Assembly (NCBI RefSeq): GCF_963675165.1
Contig: NC_087393.1
Coordinates: forward strand, 4,582,202 to 4,646,201
Origin: Halichondria panicea
Lineage: Eukaryota; Porifera; Demospongiae; Suberitida; Halichondriidae
Direction of reading: 5' to 3'
DNA length: 64,000 nucleotides
In this document: piece after piece, positions 10,768 to 24,379 of the stretch
How positions within the stretch are numbered: position 1 is the first letter of the stretch
Layout: each line of letters opens with the position of its first letter
Made by a program: the position numbers and the translations under genes
Notes under the pieces: generated by a model
Databases searched by the model: none
Told to the model about the DNA's origin: nothing
What the model saw: the letters and a program-made list of their open reading frames with translations, nothing else

Positions 10768-13700
10768 CTACTTAAAAGTATGTGAGGTACAAGCTTCTAC
10801 TGCCTTCATAAGTTCACTAGTACAGGAGAGGGTGGGACGAACACACAGTTGAAACAGCAGACTCAGCAAAATCTGTGCATCTTCAGCTGTGTGTATATGG
10901 GAGGGGGGGGGGGGGGGAGATAATCAGGAATGCAATTGGATCGACGAAATTCAAGTCCCTGAACCATTGATTGAACATGTAATTGAACATCTTTGAGCAG
11001 CCATAACTTTAACTATCATTGATCAAATTTATTTTCTGAAAGTTTAGAATAAGACCTTAACATTAGATGGGGCCATAACTTGTCATTTTTCGGCCTTGGA
11101 CCACATGGTGGCCGAAATTGGCAAACATTTTTATTTCTCAAATATGAACTTTGATGACACCATTTGAAAAAAGTATCTTTCTAAAGCTTTCATAAAATCA
11201 TAAACTCGTTAAATTGGGATTCACAGAATTCAAGTTATGGCAGCGCTGAAAGAGTCCCCAAATCATTGATTAAATTGAATTCTATGAGCTCACCTTTGCA
11301 TAAGAGAACCAGATCTTTGATGCTCCCAATGGCGGCTGTCACTACTCTTGGATCATGTGACTCCAAGCAGCTGATAAATGACGGTAACAGATCTCCCACA
11401 GAGCTGCATGGAGACAAACATGTTAATGTATAAACATGAGCTAATGTGTTTGAAGCTGTGATCGTCTAGTAGTTAGAGACAATATGTTGTAATAAACCCG
11501 ACATTCTTTTGATCTGTGCTTTAACATCGATGGATTTTGAGTAATCCCAGATTTCTGATCTAAACATGTCATGTGATAGACGTCTCTGAGATACAGAATG
11601 TATGTTTTTGTTTAAAAGTTGGTTGATCCAAACAAAGGTTTTGCCCAGTCAAAAATAATGCCAAATACTTTAACAATAAAAGACGCATGCTAAGTACGTA
11701 GTGATGGCTCACCTTGGGGATTTTTTAAAGTGTCTTAGTAGTAAGTTGTGAGCAACTTTAGATGTAGCTAGCTCAGGGTCTTGAATGATTCTACACAGCT
11801 CCGGCTATAGGGACGAGAGGAAGTTAAAGACGACATGAAGTAGCTCTTAAAACTTACCACAAAATGTTTTAGGATGTCGACTGAATGATGTGATGTTTCC
11901 TCCAAGTCATGTAGCACCTTCAGAATATCTAACACAGCCAAAAAATATATAATCCTACGTATGTATGTGATTGCCAGTGTGGTAGACACCAGGCGCGGTG
12001 CAGCTCAAGCAATTAGCCTCTGATTACACTCAGCAATCACGGCGTGGGCGGAGGCTCAAGACTGATTGCTGGAGCTGAACCACACCTCCTCTGGGTATAA
12101 ACATAATGGTACAGTATACATATCGTTAAAATTCTACTGCACTTTCACTGCACAAAGTACAGTCACATGCAGAGTGCAGGAAAAAGTTATTTGCTAATAA
12201 TTGCTGTTTCATAGTTTGCCCCACCTTCAATGGCAACTCACTCCCAGAATGCAAATAGCTACAATCCAAAGCTTACCTTCTCTTTGCTGTCCACTTTCAA
12301 GCTTCTTCAGAAATGGCATGACCTGCTCGTGAGTCAAACCGTGCCCACCGTCCACTGGGGGTATCATGGTGTACGTCAGGGGGGCAGGGGAGGATTTTGT
12401 AATAGCAACCCCCTCAATTGGCACAGGGAAGCACTCGACTAACGATTTCAGATTGGATTTCTTGTTTGAGTAAATTTCGCTGAGAGATCTGAATAATATT
12501 AATAGAGACTTTCCACAAAAGCATTAATTATGTGTACGTATGTATAAGAATTGATTATCAATTTGATCACTCCACGATAATTATTATAGTATACCTCAGT
12601 GTGTCCATGTTGTCATAGAGAAGGGGGGCGACCTTTGCTCTGTTGTTTTGTGCATAGCTGACCAGAAAGTTGGCAAAACTGTTCACAAACGATTGGTGCT
12701 TCTTATTCTCCATACATTGATTCTGCATAGGGAGACACAATCACAGTGTACTGCACGGCAAACCTAAATAACTTTACCTTTAAGAACTCAAAGTTAGCTT
12801 CCAAACACGAGTTCAATGCATCAGCCTGTATAAATATACGTATATACGTATATACGTAGAACCAAGAGTATAGCACTGATGTTGAATTGGAACTAAAATG
12901 ACATTGTACATCCAAATCCATGACTGGTGGGAGACCTAGTAAAAACTCAGACGTTTACAACACAAGCTATGGACAAGCAAAGATAGCTCCGAAAGATAGG
13001 CTATATATATAGCCCATGCATTTTTTCCCTAATCTATGGTGAGCAAAAACTGACCTGAGAGTTTTTGAAGATTAGGGGTTGTAGCTGCTCCAATATTGAG
13101 AAGATATTAACAAACACTTTCTTGTGATTTTGGTTCCGGAACTCTCCTATTGTCAGGTGAGCCCTGCCTCGTAGCAACCATCCCATCATTGGCAGCTGTC
13201 TCAACATCAGGGCAGGGTGAAGAATAGCTATCTTACGACAAAGGAGGGCAGCAGACGCCATTTTGTCACGGCTATCAGAGCCAGGACTAGCGCTAGCCAT
13301 GGCTGATAGGAGGTTGTGGAGCTCTGTGTCCAACTGTGTGTGTGGGGTGGAGTGGGTGTTAGCTTCGCTAGATTTGTTAGTGCAACACACGTGTTTATAA
13401 GTCACATTATACACTATAGTACTGAGCATGAATTAAATCTGCCATTTAGAGAGAAAATACCTCCCACTAAGGCAAGAGTATGCAGACAGAGACAGATCCC
13501 CGAGTGTTACCTTGGACGGTAGGTTGGAGTCCAGGGCGGCCACTGAGAGGGTGGCCGGCTCATTCACCACAAACATGACTCTCTCGTCGGCATGGTACAA
13601 CTGTACAAGCAGCTGCCAACTCAAGGAGGGGAAGCTGCAGAAATAATTATGGTGAAGAATTATCTTGATGTGAAAAACAATGGAATAGAATTACGTATAG

Positions 13701-16700
13701 TATCAAGCAAAACGAAATGGAGTACACATGCACAGACAGTAGCCACCGGTAAACTGCAAGCTCAAGATACACCTGTCAGTACACTAGTCTCTTTATTAGC
13801 GCCAGAAAATGAGATCAACAAAACTTGCAGGAACCTTCTCTTGAAAGAATAGGATTACTCTCCCACCATTAATGAGAGAATCAGACAAAACGTTCTTTCA
13901 CATTTCAGTGTGATGTGGGGAGATTTCTCAGTGGGGGGCAATTGTATACCCATGCAGGGGGTAACAATTGTAACAGGAAGTGGAGGAAGTACAACAACAA
14001 ACAATAGCTAATACTATCAGCCGTGGTGGTGGTGTGTGGTCAGTGGCAAAGGTCGTGTGGAAGAGTGCACAATTGTAAGTCACATGTTCTACAAAACACG
14101 TATTAAAAACAATACAGACGGTATTAAGGAACATTGATCAGTTCATTCATTGTGACAGCCACAGAATATGCTGTGTGTACACACTTGTGAATATGCTGTG
14201 TGTATACACTTGAAGAGCATGCATGCATGGATGAATACCTGCAGAAACTGAATCACCATAACAGGAACTGACTGACTGTACACTGACTAATATGGTCTGA
14301 TCCACTAGGATTTCCGTGTAACAAATGTGTATTATATAATCTCTTTACTCTACACAGCTGTCTTTAATACCAAAGATCCCGACTCCTCCTCTTTACTGAC
14401 CAACCACACCTATACAACCACACACTCACAGACTGAGAGACCCTATGAGCCCTATGGAGTCTCTTGTGATGGGCTTTGAATAAGAGAGCGTTGAAACCGA
14501 AAGAAATGAGGCATATGAAAACATTGAGACACACCCCAACGAATGCATGTATAGGCCTAGAGAAACAGGAACACAGGTTTCCCCTGGTGGATATCGATAG
14601 CTGCTCAGCTGTATGGGTTTGTCCTCCCTGCAGCTGAGTGCCTTGGTTTCATTACCGCGCCTTTGCTGTAGTTGGTGCAAGCTACAATCTGTCGTAAGAG
14701 AGCCATGTCAAGGTTGAGCAACCAGTCGATTTCTATCCACTATAACAAGTAAATTCCGTTATATAAAGTTAAAATTAATACAGCTACATGTGTTATTGAC
14801 AGATGCTACATCAAAACCTGTAATTATAATTATAGAATTCATACATGTACAGTACAATTATATTCACATCTCTGTAACACATGAAACGCTATATGCGAGC
14901 AGCTTTTAGTCAGTTGCTAACCATTAGTCATGCAAAAAACCATGAATTCAATTCCAGTTTCCTACATGCATGGATCACATGATCCCATGAATGCTACAGT
15001 TTCCCACCTCACAAACACATACCACATGAAACGCTATACATAGCTGTACTGCAAGCTATACATGTACTTAGTGTACACTACTAGCAGCTGCTATGGAATG
15101 TGTGGGAATCAACTCAACCAGGATACCCTATCAAAGCACTATCTGACACTCAGCCCCTAGTAGCGCATGTACACAGCTTCAGTACTAAAGAACAACCAGT
15201 GTAGCTTGTGATAAAGCTATGAGAGTGCACTGTTGGCTAGCAGCCCTAGGACACCTATTTTTGTTGAGTGGGACTCTTGGTGAGTTAAATAGTCAAGAGA
15301 ACATAGTGCATTGTGCATATAGAGCCACCCACAGTCATTCTATAGCCCATTATTCTACAAGCTTACAGTATCTGTTATTCAATACACACACAATGACAAG
15401 ACATAAACTAGAAGGCTTTTTTCCTCTGTATAGGTCAGAATGTGTCTACAACCGTGTCTACAACCGTGTCTACAACCGTGTCTACAACCGTAATCCAAAC
15501 ACAGTCAACTCCACCACCACCCCCCACCACAATAATACCAACAACCATTTTACAGCCCATATCCAATGGAAGTCAGCCTACACCTACCAACTCCACTACA
15601 CAAGAGCCCCCGTTTTTCAGTCCATTAATCTCAGGATTGCTTCTGACCTCGATGGTCGTAGGTGGATCAGGAGTGATATTAATTTGCGTGACGTTTGGGT
15701 GTGCTTGTATACTTGGCCGTAGACGAAAGAAAAGAAGCAGGAAATTCACATTGAAAATGAAACGAAAACCTGACGTGGAGAACCGTGAGTGAAGTCTCAA
15801 ACATACAAAATGATGCATATAATTATACAATACATACACTCTGTGAACCTAGAATTTGAAGTATTTTAAGTCCTTAATTGCAGTAAATAATACCACTGTC
15901 TGTTTGTACTTTTTGTGCATATAGTTAATACACACGTGCAGTATACTATAGCTTGTACTCTCCTTATATAGGTATAATTATAGTTTCCTACTGTCATCCT
16001 TGTTATACTGAGTTATCTCCAGATGCATGTGTTGAGTTTACTTTCTTTATCCCATACCTTACAGCTCACAGAATGAGCTCCCTTGATCCACAAGACAAAG
16101 ACCCAATACAACAAAGAGCACATGCGCAGCCTAGCAACAGCACACACAATAATATAGAAACATCTCAGACAGTACGCACTACCGATTATTTCCATAGAGA
16201 CACAGCTGAAACACAAAACCCTTCCTCTACTAGCTATCTCCTGCCAAACAATTCAAAAACCATTGAAATAGATGAAATAGAAGAAATATACGACAGTAAT
16301 CCATTATCACCGAATTCAGACGAAGAAGAAAATATCTACGACAATGACACGGTAGAAAAAGAGCTGCTCGAAACAGCCATTGCTTATACAACAACAGGGG
16401 AAGATGAAGTGTACGACGACGAAAATATATATGACAATGACACACCAGATGGGGAGATTATTATTGAAAATACAAACACAGCTGGAGATAACTACGAAGA
16501 CGAAGATATTTACGATAATGAAATACCTGATGATGATTATTCTAAAGCATCAGCCATTCCAATTAGACCTAGAGCACAAACACACTACGAATCGGTTAAT
16601 CAATGGGTCCCGCAGATAGGGAGGGAGAGAAAGAAGAGTGACATTCCACACAGTTCTGTCAATGAGGGTACTCAAAACAACGGCAACTCCTCCCCTCCGC

Positions 16701-19700
16701 TAGAAGACGATGATGGCTATGTAGACGTAGTTCCTCCATTGCAATCATCTCCATTGCAATCACCTCCATTGCAATCCCCTCAATCGCAGTGGACGGGATT
16801 GCAATTCCCTCCATCGAAATACCCTCCATTGCAATCCCCACTTGATGAAGATGAGAATATTTATGACAATGATTACTAAGCCTTAGACATAATTATAGCT
16901 AGCTTTGCACATAATTATTATGTAGATAAACGTACACACCATATTGCATAATTATATTGTGTAATTGTGGGCATCTTTTTATACACAAATTTTTTTTTAT
17001 CAAGTTATAATTTATAAGCAAGATGTATGTATGTATGTACGTTCGTTTATACCTGGTGTTGGATTGTAGATGTTTGACTACTATCCGCAGGGACGAAACG
17101 TTGTCGTGGCAACACGTCATCAATAATGGTAGACGTGCATAGATCACCTCTTTAGCTTCAATCGATCTGAAAGTTCCAACACTTAATTAGAATTAAAATA
17201 TCATTTTTGGCTTACAATTCACTTTCCTCTCGTACAGTAAGAGTTGTTAACCCCTTGATATCTGCAATATATCCAGCTGCCTCTTTTAGTATGTAACCCA
17301 CAAGACACTCCAGTTGGGAATGGGTTAAAATAAGGTGACAATCTTTGTTGATACCCTGCAATGTGAAAGTAGGGAGTAAGTAATTGAATTATGACATACC
17401 AATTACTTTGCTTTGCACAGAGGTTGGTACTTAAAGCTATCATTAATGGAGAATGGTGTGGTTCCTTATATCATATTACCATATTACCATAATATTTTGG
17501 TAGTTGAAATTTGATATATTTGCCATACAGTATGGGTTGTTGTTAAGTGTTACACATATGCTATTTTATGCAACCATATTTATAAGCACTCGCAAAGTTG
17601 TTAAATTTAGTCACACGTACGTTAGCTATACGGTATACATGTACATTTGTATAGGGATGCCTTGGTGGTGGTGGTCGGTACTAAACCACCTACATAGCTT
17701 TAGACAAAAATAACCACATCTTAGGCCTGGTTGCGCCTAGTTTACGACACCATAGGCGAAACATTTTGAATTGAAGGTTAAAAATAGTCATCACATCGAC
17801 AATTCTGGCTATGACGACAGAGATATAATTATCACTTACAAAACTGAAGCTACTGCTGACGATTGCTTCTTTTTTAACCCTTTCCTGCCAGAGGGACGGC
17901 TTATGTAGACACGCCCATACAAAGTCCAGTACAGCTGATGGGGTTAACCTATGGGTAGGGGGGTAGGGGGACATTAGTCACTCATTATTGAAACATGTAG
18001 GAGTAGCAGACCTACAAAAAAAGAAATTCTAAACGTAGTAGCATTTAAAAACAAAAGTGAGTACGCTTAATGAGGCGTATTGGAGCCACATGGTTTGCAC
18101 ACCAAGAGTAGCTCTTGTTTGCATGATGTAATGGGTAAATGGTAAATGGTAAAGATCATTACAAGCTCTAGTGATATTTTGGTTAGCCTAGACACACATA
18201 CACAAAATCAATATCATAGTACTACGACAGTATCACAGGATGGTGGGAAAGGGGGGATAGGGAGAGAAAAGGGATATTGGAAAGAAAGGGGGAGAGTTGG
18301 GGTACAATGTATAGTGAGTAACTTACAAGCACTTACCATTGTCTTGCTTGCTTTGAGTCCAGTAGCTTAGTTAGCGTGTCCAATAGAATGGGCCACGACG
18401 TGTCATGTGTTAGTCTAGCTAACAGGTAGCCCTGGCCGGACAAGAGCTGGGAAGGGGGGAAGGTGACTGCTGACTCAGCAGATGTGGAGGGGGTGGTCAC
18501 GGCTTTATTTCCATGGTCATTACCAAACGCCATCTCCATTGAAACGTCGGGAGATAAGTGCACAATCTGTACAAAAGAGGATGCAATTAAACAATAATTG
18601 TAGGTTTACATATTTTGCTGTTTCCTTAGCAACTAAAGTTTTTATAGGATACGAAAACAATAAAAGTGTCAATATAGAGTGGGGAAATGGGTCTGGAAGG
18701 CAACTAGACTACATATCAGTTGTGGTATCTGACAGGAGGGGAGTGCATATCTATTATAGTTATGCTACATGCAGAAAGTCATGTAAACACTATAGCTGAT
18801 GTTCTACATGCACAGTGCACTGTATGCATGTACCTATACACAATACAGTCATGTGACAAACGTACCTGTGGGTCCAAAATCTCCAGCCAATCAACAAAAA
18901 GCCCAGACAGATCTCCAATGACAACCATATTCATGCTCTGTTCATTCACTTCCATAATATTAAGGTCATCTTTCTCACACTCATATCCTTTCTTTGATAG
19001 CAGTCCCGGAAAGCATTGCAGGATGAGAGGAGCTTGTACGGTAGAAGTAGCTATTTTTATCTTCTGTAGAAAGGATATACATCTCGTCTCCATTCCAAGC
19101 GCAATAGCTCTCTTTGCAACCGTGCTTAAGATGTCTTCCACAAGAGCAAAGCATCCACTCTGAACGACATCGCTAGCCATTTTCACGAGTGCTTCCTCCT
19201 TTTCAAACGGGTCAACTGAGGCCTTAACTTCAACGCATGCGTTCTTTACCGTACTAGTGAGATCAGAGAACGGTAGAGGATCGTCAGGTGTGTCTCTTGT
19301 AATGCCCAGCTGCTCTGCACATCCCAACACTACACTGCGGAATACACTCAGGCCAGATATACTTGACATTCGTTTCGACTCGAGCAAATTCATGATTTGT
19401 TTGATTATTGACTGAAATAGATCTTCTAATTGCGTCAGAGTGTACAGTTTTGTGAGCATTCGAAGGAGACTGAGCGAGAATTGATTTTTTATCATCCCCT
19501 CGAGAAATTGTCTCCGAACACCACCCCCTGTCAGTAGTTTGTGTAGGGCAGTAACAAGAGTGCTGATCTCGGCATTAATAGAATCTTTGGATGCCTGGAG
19601 CTCGCTAGAAGTCAGTTTACGTGTAGCGAAGATGAGCTTCTTGAGCCCCGTTTCAATTTCTTGTTGGATATCCTCCGCTGCTAAGTCTGTTTGTGACAGA

Positions 19701-21328
19701 GTTGGAGTAAAGATGTTCAAAAGGTATTGCTCCATCTTCTCGGCTGAAATCTTTCCAAGCTCGACCACACTTGTATACAAAGGTAAGGGTTCTTCCTCCT
19801 TGGAGATTTTAGAGGGAACAGATTTCTCATCGTCAGCTTCTAAAATGGCGGTAACATTCGATGGTAAGTCAGTTGGAGGAATATCGGAGAGTCCTTGTAG
19901 GTACGTGTGGAATGCTTTTCCAGCTTCGATTCCTCTCAAAAAATGCACCTCGATAGAGTTGGCAACTTGTATAGGATCGTTTATAGACCTTCGCAAAGTA
20001 ACAGCTGTTTCTCTGTCAGCACAACACTCGTCCAATCTCCTCAGGGATTTTTCAACACTCTCACTACGACAACCAAACTGCTGTATAAATGAACAAAGTT
20101 GCAAAGGAGTAGCGAGGCTAATAACGGCGTCCAAAACCTTTGACTCGGTTGAGAAGAGCATTTGTGGCAATACAGACACTGGAGGAAGAGGTACAGGTTC
20201 TTTAGTCTCTACGGTAAAGGCCTCAGGGTTCTTTATATTGTTCGACGGAAACCACAATTCAGTGAAGTACTTGAAATCGGCTGGGTTGCTTCTTTGGGCG
20301 ATTTTGCAGGAAATAAAGAGGAAAATTGCTTCAACTAGAGCCAAATGGATGATTCCTTTCCTACCAACGTTTGGGAAATTGATGAGCAAGAAATCACTGC
20401 TTCCGGATAGTTCAGGTGATGTTTGCGACTCAAGAGCTTCTTCAAAGGCATGTCTGAGCATGCCCAGTACTGATCTGAATGTGGACAAACTGTCAATCGA
20501 ATCTCCATCGGCAAAGAGTTTACGAACTGTAGGAAATCGGTCAACCATAACTCGTGACATCTCGACCGCAGACTGGTACAGTTTCTCGTGAGGGGGGTAC
20601 TGAGTGAGGAAATTTATGTACCCCTGGAGGGCTTTTAGATTGGTTTCCACGAGACATGCCCTCAAAATTAGGGGGTAGATACGAGGTAAAATGGTGGTGA
20701 AGTGAGTGAGGTTCGGCAGGCTCTCTGTGAGCCAGTCTTCTTGTTCCATATTCTCCGCCGGGAAGGAGGACCGATCTTCATCTTCAGTGTCTTCGGATTG
20801 ACTTCCCGACCTGCTCACTGAACCACCATGGCTGCCAGCTAGAATGTCACGAAGCGCCTGTGGGGAAAAAGAGAGTGAATTGTCTACATAATACAATAGG
20901 AGAGTCTAAGTAACATAGTAAAAAGCGTTAATTGGAAGAAAAAATGTACAAAGTAAAAACTACGCTATGTTAAACATTTCTCTAAATTAATAGTGCGTAA
21001 ATTAATACTTGTAAATGTAGACACTTTTGGGCCCTATATTAAAAGTGTCTTGGTAATCTGTGTGATTATTATTATTGAGTTAGAACTTGGGACTTGGTGA
21101 AGTGCCCTAACTGAATAAGAAATGACCTCATTCCAGGGAGTCCACATTTGTACACAGAGTAGTTATATCCTTAGTTACCTTCAATGCCAACTTTCTTGGG
21201 GTGATGTGAGACTGGGTCAGTTTGTCCAGGAAATACTCCAACACTCCAGAGCACTCTTCACTAGAGGAGACATTGCTAGTGAGGACACTCTTCAGTTGCA
21301 CTATGAGCTTTCGATGTCTGCCTTCCAC
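10768..21328 (-). CDS. INTS1: Integrator complex subunit 1 (C-terminal part)
   Basis: INTS1 is the large scaffold of the nuclear Integrator complex, which cleaves snRNA and paused Pol II transcripts. Exons in coding order: 21328-21179, 20857-18866 (664 codons), 18566-18337, 17948-17840, 17355-17216, 17166-17053, 14739-14656, 13634-13511, 13333-13055, 12825-12778, 12722-12595, 12488-12277, 11928-11858, 11804-11713, 11403-11294, 10886-10768; about 1,334 residues. Recognisable blocks are AVLDFVWACLHKPSLWQ, GQGYLLARLTHDTSWP, LRQLPMMGWLLRGRAHL (followed by EFRNQNHKK), and the C-terminal SCLESHDPRVVTAAIG then LVLLCKAEDAQILL. Splice phases agree except on both sides of 14739-14656, where a small exon is probably missing from my reading. 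The first exon shown starts at an acceptor; the ~800 N-terminal residues expected from the human protein (2,190) are not found upstream. Low sequence conservation but clear colinearity with INTS1. Confidence 0.88.
11997..12090. repeat. Small palindromic repeat in an INTS1 intron
   Basis: GGTGCAGCTCAAGCAATTAG pairs imperfectly with the reverse complement of CTGATTGCTGGAGCTGAACC, spacer ~50 bases. Looks like a MITE-like hairpin; no coding content. Confidence 0.5.
14740..15218. other. INTS1 intron / upstream region of the nested gene
   Basis: No confident exon. Two copies of a CACATGAAACGCTATA-like segment occur at ~14879 and ~15025. The promoter of the nested plus-strand gene must lie here. 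A short INTS1 exon needed by splice phase may also be hidden in 14740-17052 on the minus strand. Confidence 0.4.
15219..16879 (+). CDS. Single-pass membrane protein with YDN tail motifs, nested in an INTS1 intron
   Basis: I do not recognise this family. Exons 15219-15279, 15434-15784 and 16065-16879 join in phase 1/1. Exon 1 encodes a signal peptide (hydrophobic AALGHLFLLSGTL). Exon 2 encodes a short Ser/Thr/Pro stalk starting with four STTV repeats, then a transmembrane segment (SGLLLTSMVVGGSGVILICV and on) and a basic stop-transfer RRRKKRSRK. Exon 3 encodes an acidic ~270-residue cytoplasmic tail. It has repeated tyrosine motifs EEIYDSN, ENIYDND (three times), EDIYDNE and DGYVDVV, and a Pro/Gln repeat (PLQSP). 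YDN matches the YxN pattern bound by Grb2-type SH2 domains, and the acidic run before Tyr resembles Src-family substrates. There is almost no ectodomain, so it looks like an adaptor or co-receptor rather than a ligand binder. The architecture (signal, T/P stalk, TM, Tyr tail) parallels the receptor array from 21.7 kb. Confidence 0.8.
15441..15490 (+). repeat. 12-bp coding microsatellite
   Basis: Four tandem copies of TGTCTACAACCG encode repeated STTV in the stalk of the nested gene. Copy number changes would keep frame. Confidence 0.9.
16880..17052. other. Spacer between nested gene and INTS1 exon
   Basis: Short intronic spacer with an ATGTATGT microsatellite near 17022-17038. Nothing else is seen. 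Confidence 0.5.
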
Positions 21329-21733
21329 CTGTATAGTGTGTGTGGGTGTGTGTGATTTTAAACTTTAGCTGTTAGATCTTCTTGAAATCCTCACCTATAA
21401 CCGAAAAGGCACTAATGTATACAGGGAGTTGTAAGGTGCGTTCTGGGTGTGTATAGTTGACCATGTAATAGACATGCATGAACAGTCTTACATACTCAAC
21501 ATTAAATTTTAGTAACTGTTATGCCCACTTGGATACGAATTAATCTAGCACATATCAGGGTTAACCCAACATGCACCCCCAAACTGTATAATTTTTGATT
21601 CCATTCAAAGCATTCCAACTAACTGTGAAATAACAAACAAATCACGAGTACCAGAGATCCGGCATGCATGGATTGCACGAAATTACAAAATTGACAGTAA
21701 ATCACTAAGTGGCCATAAGGAAAAGCTATCACG
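21329..21733. other. Boundary between INTS1 (-) and the receptor array (+)
   Basis: INTS1 should continue upstream here because 21328 is a splice acceptor, but I see no further INTS1 exon on the minus strand. A TG microsatellite lies at ~21335-21352. The promoter of unit A must lie just before 21734. Confidence 0.5.
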
Positions 21734-24027
21734 ATGAACATGGTATCGACAGTGGCCGTCTTATTGCTCCTTGTTCTTGGATCATTGCAAAAAATTAATG
21801 GTGAGTATACACAATAGAATGGTGTACAACACACAAAAATACAGAACTTTTGTATGCTATACCTCAATCATTTGCAGAATTCTCCTAGCTACGTATGATA
21901 TACCTATGTCTGAACACTTAATTGTATTTTGCCATTGTCATTCAGCCCAAGGAGATTGTCTTCTGACCAGTAATAGTAGTAGCGGTCCTCCAGATCACAT
22001 GATACCAGGAGCTCCGTTCTTTACCACCCAGGCCATCATCATTAGCTACAAGTTTAACTGTTGTGGAGTATAGTCACGGAGTGGAGAGCCTTCGTACACA
22101 ACAGTAATAACAGTCAAAATGACTCGTATCAGATCCTTTTCAGCGTGTGGAGACTCTCTCTTGTCACTGATGGCTGCTACATCTTGATCGGCTTTAACAT
22201 TTTCGAACTCTTTCCTTTACCACCGACCAATTCTGTCTCTGCTGACAGAGGAATATTGGTTGGGGTCACGATGGAGAGTGAGAGGATTGAGGTCCAACCA
22301 TGAGATGTGGTCGGGTTCTTACTCACGAATATCCAGATTGGTAACATCGAGTTTGCTAATGATTCTAACTACGAAAACGAAGATGTTAGGTATGCTGCTA
22401 ATGACAAAGTTACGCTTCAGACACCAGCTTGCCCATTTCCAGCCCACCCACAACGTTATCTCAATTCTTCCACTAACCTGGCTCCATTCATTACAGCAAC
22501 TATTGGTGAGTCATAATTTTATTATGTACGTATTTTCTAACTGATTTTGTTTCTCTCCGAAGTGAGTAAAGACTGTCCACACTCAGTAATAATGACACCT
22601 GCACCTTCAACCTCAATCGCCCCCCTCACACAAGTCACACAAGTCACATCCCTCACTGATGAACCAGACATAATGACACCGGAACCTTCAACCACAACCA
22701 CCTCCCTCACACAAGTCACATCCTTCACTGATGAACCACACATTATATTTCCTGTCACTACAGCAACTGTTTGTGAGTCAAGTACGTACGTATTTGTTTT
22801 CTAAATGATTTATTTTTCTCTCCCAAAGTAAGCACAGACATAATGACAGTATCGCCCACAACCACCCCCCTTACTGAGAACACACCCCCTCCTGCCGCAC
22901 TAGATACCACTAGCGTGGTGACAGGGTTTGTGACCGCTTTGATACTGATTATGGTCCTAGCTACGACTATAATTGTGGTTCTACTGGCTGTGGTTATTAG
23001 GATAAAGAAGAACAAGAGACCAAGTGTGGAAAAGAGTCACATAAACGGTGAGCTGTCATAAACAGTGAGCTGTTACAGTAGCCACAGTCTGAGGGGTTTT
23101 TGTTAAGCATTTTTGTGAGACCCTTTCATACATAATTATACTCACATGCAAATACACACGTAACTAGAATTCTAGACAATTAAACAGTCATACCCTAAAC
23201 TGTGAAAACAAACTTTCTTATTTGGAATTATAGGGCCTATAAATGTTTTTCCAAGAGCGTGTAGATTGGAATTGTAACATACTCTAAAATTAATCTCTGG
23301 CCCCTCCCACACATTCAACAGATGACAAGCTTGAACGGTCGGTGAGCACAGCAACAAGAGTAACAGAGCTAGTCCCAACTGAAGAGCCCCTCTACAGTTG
23401 CATAGAGTCGACAAGTGACTATAGCCACATTTCTGTACGTACAAATAATCCCGAAATTGTTACAGCAAAATTGAAAGTTACACCTGAATCAGGTCTACGA
23501 ACAGCGTTAAACGAAGCTTACGGAATGTTTGAAAGTATTGAAGTCTCAAAGACTAATACAGAATTAGAGTGTGCAGTTGATAATAACAAGACCGCAATGG
23601 AATGTGATGGACCAGTGACTGTCAGGAATGAAGCGTACGGAAGACTAACAGAGGATTCTGTAACAGGAGATGATTACTACGTGAACGAGGGAATGGGAGG
23701 GATAAATGAAGTAACCATGACAACAAACGAAGCATACGGCACAACCAAGCAACCACAAATGGCTAAGTTACCTACGACTATATTGCCAATCCTTCAGCTG
23801 TATCACATGATCCACCCACGATACTAAACCCGGCTTACGGTAATGTTACCATCACTAAAGATAGTGTCATAGCAACTGATGCTAACAAGTTGAGTGCAAC
23901 AGCAGAAGTGACAATGACAAGAAATGAAGCCTACGTTGGAGTAAGACAGTCGAGTTCTGACAATGACCCCTCAATACCCACCACAGAGAATGAGGCATAC
24001 AGTACAGTCCATAGTGTGACTGCATGA
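21734..24027 (+). pseudogene. Receptor array unit A (degenerate, divergent member)
   Basis: Exons 21734-21800 (signal peptide MNMVSTVAVLLLLVLGS), 21946-22505 (ectodomain), 22563-22772 and 22829-23047 (Thr/Pro stalk in two exons, then TM), 23322-24027 (tail with NEAYG, DYYVNEG, NEAYV). Three lesions: a 2-nt insertion after the CCGV motif near 22071 (exon length confirms it), a TGA replacing the Gly of the QPGD motif near 22301, and loss of one A near 23770 in the tail. Its ectodomain is more divergent than in other units (MIPGAPFFTTQ, YILIGFN), and it has one extra stalk exon, so it is probably an old branch of the family rather than a recent copy. Confidence 0.8.
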
Positions 24028-24379
24028 GAATGAACTTGAAACTTATTACTGCCTAAACTTAATACTAATTAGCAAGCAAACTCTATATCACGTTTATACA
24101 AGCATCTTGTATACGTACAATCTACCTGTAGCTATATTTACTATTGATATAAAGTGAATTGTTAACTGAAAGGTACAAAGTATAACCATGCATTATTCAA
24201 GGACATCACACACCGCACACAAAATCAGGAGTACACGTACGTACATGAATCTGACAAAACACAGCACATGCACATCCGTATAGAGGGAAATTGTTGCAAG
24301 TGCACATTTTCACTATTTGGCTCCAGAGCCCTCAGCAGAAAAATTAACAGTAGCTAAGAAGACCTTTGATTGGCCATAG

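Noticed and set aside
14239-14280. Possible extra INTS1 exon (VMVIQFLQ) on the minus strand
   Set aside because: Open and with a plausible donor, but phases do not fit both neighbours; too short to support.
19539-20591. 350-codon open frame on the plus strand
   Set aside because: Antisense shadow of the 664-codon INTS1 exon; no motif, INTS1 clearly on the other strand.
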